Below are positions 9,771 to 19,911 of a DNA stretch of 64,000 nt, in pieces. The translations under genes and the position numbers were made by a program. The notes beneath the pieces are model-generated. The model did not search any database, was not told the DNA's origin, and was given only the letters and a program-made list of their open reading frames with translations. This DNA is from Selaginella moellendorffii (Eukaryota; Streptophyta; Lycopodiopsida; Selaginellales; Selaginellaceae), in assembly GCF_000143415.4 (NCBI RefSeq), contig NW_003314366.1, forward strand, positions 73,348-137,347. The letters are read 5' to 3'. Position 1 is the stretch's first letter, and every line of letters starts with the position of its first letter.

Positions 9771-11525
9771 TGTAATTGACTAATTTTTCCATTCTACTTT
9801 AGTCACTTAACCACACCTTCGACCACTTGGAGGAGTCTCATTCACAACCTCCATAAGTCCCATTCAGGACTTGGGGCTTGCTAACCCCGAGAATGGCATC
9901 CATGCCACTCAACCTTTGCACTTGGTCCAAGTGCTCCACGTGTCCGATCCCATAACCGACACCCTAAGGTACCACCGATATATGAGCCCGTTACGCTAGG
10001 CCATGCTCCTTCACTTTGGTCATATCAGTGGTCTAACACCACCTGCATTGCAATCCCGTCTCTCCAAGACTGGGCCATCCGTCCATAAGTGATCATCCCA
10101 AATCCACTCCTTGCATCCTTAGGATGCCCTCAGACATGGGGAATAGCCTTCCCCAATATCCCCTTTCTGGTCCCCACCAAGTCCCTTTCTGCTCAGGGCC
10201 GTGTTTGCCAACACTGCCACTGGATCGAGGCCCACAGGCCCGACCACTAAGTCCCACGGTCCTCTGGGACTTCCTCGCCACACGACTATATCTTTGGTCT
10301 TTACTCCAGAGGACTACTCCTCTTCCTTTCCACAGTCTGGGACTTTGGGACAACATTTCGGAACACCGTGGCCCTACACGGGCCTCATGGGTACTCTCCC
10401 CGCCTTCCGCCTCTAGGTGCTCTAGCCATGGGCTTAGAGCGAGGTTCCGTTGAGCCACGCTAGGTATCCAAGTAGGTAGTGCCACCCACACTTGGACTGG
10501 GAGCATCGGCCAGTCGATCTCCCGGGGGAACTAGAGCCGGCTCTTGAACACTTCACCAAGCTACCTCACTTGTCGGTCCGTATTCACTCTAGTCTTGGAC
10601 TTCCCAGTGGTCAGTTCATCACCCAACACTGGGTCTGGCCTTCCTGGGCCAAACTGGCCTTTCCTGGCCAAACTGGCTCCACTGCAGTCCTCCCCCTTAC
10701 TATACTTTTGGAGCTCACCAAACCCCCCAGGGTCTGGGAGACGAACGCTTTGGGCTTTCACCCTCTCAAACTCGAACTCGGACTCGGACTCGGACTTGGA
10801 CTCGGACTCGGACTCGGACTCGGACTCGGACTCAGGCTCGGTCTCGGCCTCCGCCTCGGTCTCGGTCTCGGTCCCGGTCCCGGTCTCGGTCTCGGTCTCG
10901 GTCTCGGTCCCGGTCTCGGTCCCGGTCTTGGTCTCGACCTCGGACTCCATCTCGGGTCCTTCTCGGACTCCATCTCGGATTCCATCTCGGGTCCATCTCG
11001 GACTCCATCTCGGCCTCTATCTCGGTCCATCTCGGACTCCATCTCGGTCCATCTCGGACTCCATCTCGGACTCCACTTCGGACTCCATCTCGGACTCCAC
11101 CTCGGACTCCATCTCGGACTCCGTCTTGGTCCAGCTCGGACTCCATCTCGGATTCCACCTCGGACTCCACCTCGGACTCCATCTCGGACTCCATCTCGGA
11201 CTCCACCTTGGACTCCATCTCGAACTCCATCTTGGTCCATCTCGGACTCCATCTAGGACTCCAACTCGGGTCCATCTCGGACTCCATCTCGAACACTTCC
11301 ACGTGTCATGTGTTGGTCCTTTTGGGTCCCTTTTTGGAGCCTCGCTTATTGCTCGCTTTGTGCTTGTTCCTCGAGCACTTTGTTGGGAGTTCCACTCCCG
11401 CTCTCGATCTTTCAAGTCGAAGCTTTTAGTCCAAACGTGTTACGCTTGTTTGGCTTTCGCTTCGTCCACTACCATGTGGCACCCTTCCGGCTCCACTTTG
11501 GGGCCTAGGGATTTTGTGTTTCACA
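9771..11525 (-). repeat. 3' LTR with internal minisatellite
   Basis: It runs from TGTAATTGAC to GTTTCACA on the plus strand (reverse of element direction). A purine-rich tract (plus-strand ACTCCACCACCC, from 11,526) adjoins it on the internal side, as a polypurine tract should. It contains the CTCGGA and CTCGGACTCCAT repeat block at about 10,770-11,290. Confidence 0.85.
10770..11290. repeat. CTCGGA hexamer / CTCGGACTCCAT minisatellite (copy 1)
   Basis: A CTCGGA hexamer run grades into CTCGGT/CCCGGT variants and then a 12-bp CTCGGACTCCAT-type array. Because neither unit creates stops, overlapping frames of 130-330 codons are open on both strands (Ser-Asp, Leu-Gly, Arg-Pro and Met-Glu-Ser-Glu repeats). 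They are artefacts of the repeat, not genes. Confidence 0.9.
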
Positions 11526-14500
11526 ACTCCACCACCCATAAATGAAGTTCGATGTCCTCATCGAACGGTAAACCCTTTTATAAAGTAACACCCGCAGGTA
11601 TTACCATTTCCATCCTTGGCACCCAGCCAATATTTGTCTATGGTTTGACCCCGAAGGCTCACCATGCCTTGTCCATCCTCTAAGGAGCATAGTCTCTCCA
11701 ACATAGAGACTCACTCGACCACCTAGGGTGGTTTGCTCCCTTTTATTGGTTCAGTTCTCGCTAAACCCGTTAGAGACACCCTCTCTAACTCAATTCCACT
11801 ACTCATTCTCTAGTAGTTTCAGATTCTATTGACATAACCTCTGCATTTTGGAACTTTTAATTTTGACTTCTCCAAGTCAATTTCCCAGGTGTCTCCGACA
11901 CTTTATGTTGCACATGGTGCAACTCCACTTCCCTATCCTAGGAAGTTCTTTACTTGAGGGTACCATCATCCTCTCTTCGATATCGTGCCACCTTTAGGCA
12001 CTAAGTTCCAGTTATCATAATTGGTGCTAGGGCTGCCCATGGCCCTATTATTTGGCTACCTTACCGCTCCCCCCTTTGGAGCATCCACTTTCGCCAAATC
12101 GGAGCAATTGGGAATCCATCCTTGGGGAAACATTGCCTTTCCCACATTCCATTAGCACCCAACACATTAGTGTTCTCGGCCTAACTTTGCCATTTGGATT
12201 CTTTCCCATGATTCCCATGGCTCTTTTCTTAGCCACTAGTCTTTTGCTCCTATCCTTGATTGTTGCACCCAGCAACATAAGATCGCTACCTCCATTTTTG
12301 AGGTTTCCTTTCGGTTCCATAGCAAACACTTTGTTTTTCCAAGTCTAGAGGGTGTTCACCTCTAGTACGTCTCTTTAACATTTTCTGTCGTGGGCTCTAT
12401 CCACGGCCCAACTTTTTGAGACCCTCCCTTGGATCTCTTATAGAAACTACTTTCCTTGGACTTACTATGCTATAGCATTGACATAGTTCATTTCCCTTAG
12501 ATATTCTTTCCACTTGGTCACCTCGACCAAGCCACACCTTTATCAATAGTTCAAATCAACACTTTGAACTAGGAATCATATTCCTTAACCCAAACAAAGA
12601 CTTTGTCCTTGTTTAGCCACAAGATCACCTAGTGATCTCATCTTGACCCCTTAATAGGTTTATCAATAGGAACTAGGTTTTCCAAACCCTTCTAAGTTGT
12701 TGACTATGACCCTGGGGGCATCCCCCACACTTGGCGGTGCGCCCAAGCTAGCCCTTTCGGCCAAGGATCCATAGCAACTGAGACTTGGGTGTCTCCATCT
12801 CATTCACCACGTCTTTGGTGCCCTTTGCACCAAAGTGTTCAAGTTAGATATGCCAAGCTTTCACTCTAAGAAATCTAACCGTGCATCACGACTCCGAGGC
12901 ATCCCTCGCTTGGCGGTGTGCCCAAACCAATCTCCTCACTGAGAGTCCATGACCACCGAAATATGAGTGTCCTCATATTCCAAACCATCACCACGCCCTA
13001 GTGATTTGGGACTCGAACCCAAGCACTAGAGGGTTGGGACTCGAACCCAACCTCCGTATATGCATCTACGGACGGCATCACCCTAGATGCCTGGCGTGAC
13101 TCCCCACGCCGGTGCACCAACTTTTATTTAAAGCACGCTACAGATCACAGCTTAGGAACCTAGTTCCTCCACACTGCCAAATCCTCTCACTTGACACGTC
13201 TGTGATCATGCATGGACTCCTCCATGTTTGACCCCATGACCCACCCTTTTTGAAGTTATCACCTTCAACTAGGGTATTTGTTCCCCCGACTTGCCAATCT
13301 CGCTTGGCAAGTCCTCTGACCACTGTAACATGGTTCCTGCATAAGCGTGGAAGTCCTTGACCATCAACTTTCGTTCAAAGCCCTCTCTTTGAACACTTGG
13401 GAACTACTTCCCTAACCTTGATAGCCTTGTCTCATGGCAAGCTTTAAGACCACGCTTCTACTGCGCCACTCTGATTTCGCACGTTCCATTTACCATTCAC
13501 ACTTGGCCTCTCTAGGTACTAAGCTACCTAGAATCATCTTTGGGAACCTTGAAGGAACTTTGTCCCTTAACTTGCTAAGGCCTCCCTTTTCGCAAGCTTT
13601 ATAATTTCCATATAGTCTAACATGGACAATTCCATATTTTAGACTCTCTATGGCATCTCGGTTGCTAGCAACAACATCCTCGAGCACCCTCTTAGTTCTC
13701 CACTCCCAACTTGCATAACCACCGTTGGATATGCCCTTCGATTTCTATGGTTCAATTCCATCCCAATACTACTTGCCTTTTGGCCCCATATGTTTCCTTT
13801 GGTTATTCTCCTCCAGACTAGGAGGATAGCTTTGCACATTTTACTATGCCTTAGCAAGTATTCTTAAGGATGAACTTACCCGATAGCCTAGGGAGTGGTT
13901 CCTCAATCTTGGGCATGCTCACCTTATAATCCCACACACCGGGATTAACGTTGCTGCTTTTGGGCCTTTACATGCCCATCACCAGCCTTGCCAAACTTCC
14001 ATTTTTGGCTTTGTCCAATCCAGGTAGACAGTCTTCTCCTATCTCCACAACCTTGGACATTTGGATAGCACCTTCTATCCATCATTTGTTAAGGACTTAG
14101 TCCCTTGGGCCTTATCTATTACCCTTGCGACACGAAACACCACCTCTTGGTGTTCTAGAGTGTTTGGGTGTCCCAATGATAGCCTCTTGACAATGAGCAT
14201 TCCTGTTCACGACATTAACTTACTATATCGCAACATAAGCAATTTATCCCCCGTAAGGGTATATCTAACTTCCTTATGCTATTAAGAAGTCTTGGGTAGC
14301 TACCCTCTACCCGTTTAACCAATTATCTTGCACCTCTTGCTTAGTTGCCTCATAGTTGTCAAGTCCTACAACTCATTGCTGGTGCTTCCACACCTCCATC
14401 ATTGTTTTGGTCACCACACTCTACCACATGCCTTCCAACTTAGGCTATGCTATTCCCATTTCTGTTGGGATTCCCTTGGCAAGGGGTTCTTATAAACCCA

Positions 14501-15602
14501 CCAACATAACCTCAAAGTATCACACCTTGGCACATTTGGTGTCTCCACACCATTGGCCCCATGAGCCTATCCTTATGACACTACTTATTAGTGTCTAGGT
14601 CTTTGCCAAGACCAATATAGTTGTTCCTCATACTAATTATCCGTTAGCACCGCACCATAGTATTTGCACCCAACTCTGGGCCAAAGTTGTTTTCTTTTGG
14701 GAACATCTTTCCCACAACTTTAGTATGGCACATTCTGCCATCAATGAGATACCTATTGTTCTCATACTTGGATCTTTTATGATCCTCCCCATACCTCATG
14801 GGGCACCATACAACTCAGTCCACATGCTTCAACCAATCCCTTAGGACCATTCCCTGACTCTACTTGAGTCATCCAGGATTTTGGACTTTGTTAATCCAAC
14901 AACCTGCGAGGTCTCAGTCTTAGCGGTGCCAACTCACTGGAATACAACTTCTTGTATTCATGTCTTACTCACAAGGACAATCTTTGCAAGTGTTACTCTG
15001 ACACTTGATGATTTTCTTGGGGCTAACCTTTGCCCGTTAGGACTACTTGTCCATGTGATGAACATAGCAACTCATCTTTAAGTACACCCCCAACTCCTTG
15101 GGTTGTTCCAGCATTTATTAGAGGTAGCCCCGGCTACCATTTCAAGGACTGGTGTCCTCTTCTGTATTTGACCTCCCACGGTCAACAATTCCGGTCTCAA
15201 ATTTATGAGTACCAGCCTTAACCATATATGGGTAATCTTGTGACTCCTTTACTCTATTGGAGTCTGCATCTTTCCCGTGATCCCACTATAGTTGTTTACC
15301 ACAACTATGTTAGCCTGTTTGCTGCGTCAAATGCTCATCTGGATCACATCCTCACTCAATGAGGAAAGCTTTACACTGTTCCCAAGATCCCAAAGTCGTT
15401 CCCTTACTGGCCCCTTTTTTTTATTTTTTATCCACCACCTTGCCTACAAATTCACACGTGAACTGTAGTGGAGAGCCATGTCTTCCTGACTTGCTACTCC
15501 TCAAGGACAAGCCCACTCTTAGGACCTTCCGATGCCAACACTAGTGGTGATATACTTGAGCACCAATAAAAGTCAGACTAAGGAATAGCTCCGATACCAA
15601 AT
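11526..15602 (-). other. Internal region of the LTR element, no intact coding sequence
   Basis: About 4.1 kb has only 60-98 codon frames and no gag or pol domain. Much of it consists of short reiterated phrases. About 12,710-12,830 and 12,890-13,010 form an imperfect duplication sharing GGCATCCC and CTTGGCGGTG. The right-hand 1.7 kb is also present at 1,970-3,663. Confidence 0.7.
15588..15599 (-). promoter_or_regulatory. Primer-binding site (initiator Met-tRNA type)
   Basis: The minus strand reads TGGTATCGGAGC, one mismatch from the common plant PBS TGGTATCAGAGC complementary to the 3' end of initiator tRNA-Met. It starts three bases inside the 5' LTR. The same motif adjoins the truncated element's LTR at 3,649-3,660. 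Confidence 0.75.
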
Positions 15603-17363
15603 TGTAATTGACTAATTTTTCCATTCTACTTTAGTCACTTAACCATACCTTTGACCACTTGGAGGAGTCTCATTCACAACCTCCATAAGTCCCATTCAGG
15701 ACTTGGGGCTTGCTAGCCCCGAGAATGGCATCCATGCCACTCAACCTTTGCACTTGGTCCAAGTGCTCCACGTGTCCGATCCCATGACCGACACCCCAAG
15801 GTACCACCGATATATGAGCCCGTTACGCTAGGCCATGCTCCTTCACCTTGGTCATATCGGTGGTCTAACACCACCTGCATTGCAATCCCGTCTCTCCAAG
15901 ACTGGGCCATCCGTCCATAAGTGATCATCCCAAATCCACTCCTTGCATCCTTAGGATGCCCTCAGACATGGGGAATAGCCTTCCCCAATATCCCCTTTCT
16001 GGTCCCCACCAAGTCCCTTTCTGCTCAGGGCCGTGTTTGCCAACACTGCCACTGGATTGAGGCCCACAGGCCCGACCACTAAGTCCCACGGTCCTCTGGG
16101 ACTTCCTCGCCACATGACTGTATCTTTGGTCTCTACTCCAGAGGACTACTCCTCTTCCTTTCCACAGTCTGGGACTTTGGGACAACATTTCGGAACACCG
16201 TGGCCCTACACGGGCCTCATGGGTACTCTCCCCGCCTTCCGCCTCTAGGTGCTCTAGCCATGGGCTTAGAGCGAGGTTCCGTTGAGCCACGCTAGGTATC
16301 CAAGTAGGTAGTGCCACCCACACTTGGACTGGGAGCATCGGCCAGTCGATCTCTTGGGGGAACTAGAGCCGGCTCTTGAACACTTCACCAAGTTACCTCA
16401 CTTGTCGGTCCGTATTCACTCTAGTCTTGGACTTCCCAGTGGTCAGTTCATCACCCAACACTGGGTCTGGCCTTCTTGGGCCAAACTGGCCTTTCCTGGC
16501 CAAACTGGCTCCACTGCAGTCCTCCCCCTTACTATACTTTTGGAGCTCACCAAACCCCCCAGGGTCTAGGAGACGAACGCTTTGGGCTTTCACCCTCTCA
16601 GACTCGGACTCGGACTCGGACTCGGACTCGGACTCGGACTCGGACTCGGACTCGGGCTCGGTCTCGGCCTCCGCCTCGGTCTCGGTCTCGGTCCCGGTCC
16701 CGGTCTCGGTCTCGGTCTTGGTCTCGGTCTCGGTCCCGGTCTCGGTCTCGACCTCGGACTCCATCTCGGGTCCTTCTCGGACTCCATCTCGGATTCCATC
16801 TCGGGTCCATCTCGGACTCCATCTCGGCCTCTGTCTCGGTCCATCTCGGACTCCATCTCGGACTCCGTCTCGGTCCATCTCGGACTCCATCTCGGACTCC
16901 ACTTCGGACTCCATCTCGGACTCCACCTCGGACTCCACCTCGGACTCCATCTCGGACTCCGTCTCGGTCCAGCTCGGACTCCATCTCGGACTCCACCTCG
17001 GACTCCACCTCGGACTCCATCTCGGACTCCATCTCAGACTCCACCTTGGACTCCATCTCGGACTCCGTCTTGGTCCATCTCGGACTCCATCTCGGACTCC
17101 AACTCGGGTCCATCTCGGACACCATCTCGGACACTTCCACGTGTCATGTGTTGGTCCTTTTGGGTCCCTTTTTGGAGCCTCGCTTATTGCTCGCTTCATG
17201 CTTGTTCCTCGAGCACTTTGTTGGGAGTTCCACTCCCGCTCTCGATCTTTCAAGTCGGAGCTTTTAGTCCAAACGTGTTTCGCTCGTTTGGCTTTCGCTT
17301 CGGCCACTACCACGTGGCACCCTTCCGGCTCCACTTTGGGGCCTAGGGATTTTGTGTCTCACA
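15603..17363 (-). repeat. 5' LTR with internal minisatellite
   Basis: It matches 9,771-11,525 except for scattered transitions and repeat-number changes in the CTCGGA/CTCGGACTCCAT block (about 16,600-17,130). On the minus strand it begins TGTGAGACAC and ends CAATTACA. The repeats keep frames up to 362 codons open on both strands; these are not genes. Confidence 0.85.
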
Positions 17364-18180
17364 CGCAGGTGGACGATGATGGGAGTTGTAGCGCTGTTGT
17401 TGTCCCACTTGTACACGGCCTAAGTGTTCGGCAAACTCCGCTCAGACAAGTGGAAGAATGCTAGTCAAATATTGATCCCATGACCTAGCATCCGCAGCTC
17501 GTGGCAATCGCGAAGGTAAACCCAGCTCCGTTGGTAATATTGGATCATGACCATATAAGAGTTTATATGGTGAAGCACCAACAGAACTCTACACCCAGTG
17601 ACATATGCATACCGAAGAGACGGCAAATAACCATCCCAATCTGAATGCTGAAAGTTCACATATTTTGCAATCATCCCCTTGAACATCTGAACAAGCCGTT
17701 CCACCAGACCGTTTGATTGTGGATGATAAACACTCGTGAAAGTGTGGCGAATCCCCAACCGAGACGTCAAAACATGAAATGCCTCAGCCATAAATGTGGG
17801 ACCATTATCCGAAAGAATCCGCTCTGGACAAGAATGTTGGAACACCACTTGATTGAGGAGGAAGTATCCAACAGCAATTGCAGAGGCGCTAGCAAGAGCA
17901 CCAACTTCCACCCAACGAGTCAAATAGTCAGAAGCATTAATAACATACTCATTGCCAAGAGTCGACCGTGGAAAAGGTCCCATAAGATCAAACACCACCA
18001 ACTCAAACGGACGAGAAATTGCAATTGACTCCAACCGTCCTTCCGCAGCCCGAGGGGGAGTATTACGAGCTTGGCACCAAACGAAGCTATGCACATACCG
18101 GATAATATCATGTCGCATCTCCGGCCAATAGAAAGACTTGCGTAGCTTCTCGATTACACGGCTAGTTTTATTCAGACTCG
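17364..18180 (-). pseudogene. Gypsy integrase core (truncated, interrupted)
   Basis: The minus-strand frame contains a degenerate zinc-finger region (FYWPEMRHDI, then H..SFVWCQAR), followed by the DDE core. The core acidic residues lie in VVFDLMGPF, ILSDNGPTF and NGLVERLVQMFK. The frame fits Ty3/Gypsy integrase and its C-terminal part reappears at 9,476-9,770 across the inserted LTR element. No reverse transcriptase lies upstream, because the copy is cut near 18,180. Confidence 0.85.
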
Positions 18181-18189
18181 TTGCACTCA

Positions 18190-18349
18190 TCTTCACTTTA
18201 TTATTTATGTTCGGCCTCACTCCACTATTGCATCTGTTTGGCCTCACTATGTTAAAGTTAAATGTTCCATTTGGATTCACTATGCTTGTCCTCACTCCAT
18301 AATTTATGTCATTTGTCTTTACTCTATTACCATATCCATTTGTCTTCAT
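18190..18349 (-). repeat. Degenerate 27-bp tandem repeat fused in frame to the integrase relic
   Basis: In the integrase frame the upstream codons form repeated nine-residue units such as KTNGYGNRV, KTNDINYGV, RPNRCNSGV and RPNINNKV. That is about five 27-bp copies, one with extra sequence. They replace the expected RNase H/linker region and probably arose at the truncation breakpoint. Confidence 0.55.
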
Positions 18350-19788
18350 TCTATCATCGAAGCTGAACTCCTATCCATCCCCTCTACCCCCTCTAAAGAA
18401 AAAAAGTTTGACGTGGCAAGGAAAGTGAAAAAACTTAAGGAAAAACCATTATGGAAGAAGAAAAAGTGGATAAAGAAGTATTAAAAGAGGAATTTGCAGT
18501 AGTTGGCAACAATATAAACAAAAGATTCACAACACTCAACTTCCTCATCATATAATTTAACACTTAAGACAGGAAAATTAATAGAAATGTCCACACTCTC
18601 AAAATAACACATAAACTCTTCAACATCAATGATAAAATAAAGGCTCTCAAGTGGGGATACACATTTAACTTAAAACTTTGGTCAAAGTGACTTAACCTTA
18701 TATTTACACAAGCACTAAGGATATCTTGATTGTGTTGTAGTGTTGACGGCACTGGTGATGATGGTTTCCCTGATGGTAATGGGTGGTTCTCTCCATAAAA
18801 GTTTCAACAGAACAGAAGTAAGTGTTTGCACACCTGAAAAAGAAAGAACACAATATTGCAGTGGTGGAGACTGCCAAATTGCCAAGCAGGAAGGCTTGCA
18901 CCTTAATCTGTCTAAGGCACGTTTTTCTTCACGTCAAGGACGAGTCTCACACCTTGGGCAATGGACATCTCGGATGCATGTAGCACGTAGTTGCTTTTGC
19001 CCCACTTCGGAAACCGCCCACTTGTGACCTGCCTTGAAATATTGCTGGAGTTCTTCCGAAACTTCACGGCGATGCTGCTTCTGGGATCCCATGGGAAAGG
19101 AGTGTTCTGTTACTTCAATCTTGTACTGCTCTCTGGAATGAGTAAACCATTCTCGATACACTCATATAGGTCAGAAGGAAGATCGAAGGTGAATGGACCT
19201 TTTGCACTAATCTGGACCCATAGTCTGGAAAATGCCTGAACCGATCTGAGCTCTCTCTGAAAAGTCGACTATGAGTCGTCTGCATGGAAAGCAAAACAGG
19301 TGACCAGATCCGTCGCTCGATCCACTCACTAACACCGTTGGACTCTGGAGCAATAAGAACAAGAAAATCAATAGACAGATTCCATCCACATAAAATGGCA
19401 GCCCCAGCCAGACATCAAACCATACAGAGAGCTGAAACAAACTAGTAGCCCACAAAGACCAATAGTGTGAGAAGTTCCGGGCTGAAATGTAGACCTGCTC
19501 AGGCCGTCTTCCCTAGCCTCTAGAATTCTCTCCTTGACCTTGCATACACCCTGACCGTTAACTAAGTAATTGAATTACAGGAGCTCTTTCACAGGGTTGA
19601 CACCACCATGCTTGCCAGCTATCTGCGTGACCCTTCATCACATGCCACTTGGTAGTTGTAACATCCAAATTCCTGAACAGCAGCGTCTAATCAACCCTAC
19701 AAATTCTTGTGAACTTCTTTCCTACCATTCTTAAGGACCATCACTGCTTCGGTTGAAGAACAAGGTTCTTCGATACCAACTCGAACAA
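18350..19788. other. Spacer with no recognised gene
   Basis: Short frames only (60-95 codons), some with plausible composition on the minus strand at 18,934-19,161, but no recognised domain and no splice-consistent chain. It ends at an assembly gap. Confidence 0.4.
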
Positions 19789-19888
19789 NNNNNNNNNNNN
19801 NNNNNNNNNNNNNNNNNNNNNNNNNNNNNNNNNNNNNNNNNNNNNNNNNNNNNNNNNNNNNNNNNNNNNNNNNNNNNNNNNNNNNNNN
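19789..19888. other. Assembly gap (100 N)
   Basis: One hundred consecutive N. The length is probably a placeholder, so true distance and content between the repeat region and the PEPC 3' end are unknown. Confidence 1.
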
Positions 19889-19911
19889 TAACTTGCTTGA
19901 TTACTTTTCCT

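Larger units (their letters stand above)
9771..17363 (-). mobile_element. Non-autonomous (LARD-like) LTR retrotransposon nested in a Gypsy element
   Basis: Two near-identical repeats of about 1.76 kb, each TG...CA when read on the minus strand, flank about 4.1 kb. A primer-binding site (TGGTATCGGAGC on the minus strand, 15,588-15,599) lies directly inside the 15,603 LTR, so that is the 5' LTR and the element reads leftward. The interior has no reverse transcriptase, protease or integrase frame, as expected of large retrotransposon derivatives moved in trans. In the first ~270 bp the LTRs differ at seven sites, all transitions, pointing to a fairly recent insertion with methylation-type mutation. 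The 5-bp flanks (CACAA left, CGCAG right) match at only three positions, so the target duplication is imperfect. Confidence 0.8.

Noticed and set aside
10492-11545. Long open frames (up to 333 codons) on both strands in the 3' LTR
   Set aside because: They are products of the CTCGGA/CTCGGACTCCAT repeat, overlap in several frames and encode only simple repeats.
13010-13060. tRNA-like T-arm sequences (GGGTTCGAGTCCC on the minus strand, twice)
   Set aside because: No acceptor, D-arm or anticodon arm can be fitted; part of reiterated retroelement interior.
16376-17464. Frames of 254-362 codons in the 5' LTR
   Set aside because: Same repeat artefact; one frame merely runs out into the integrase flank.
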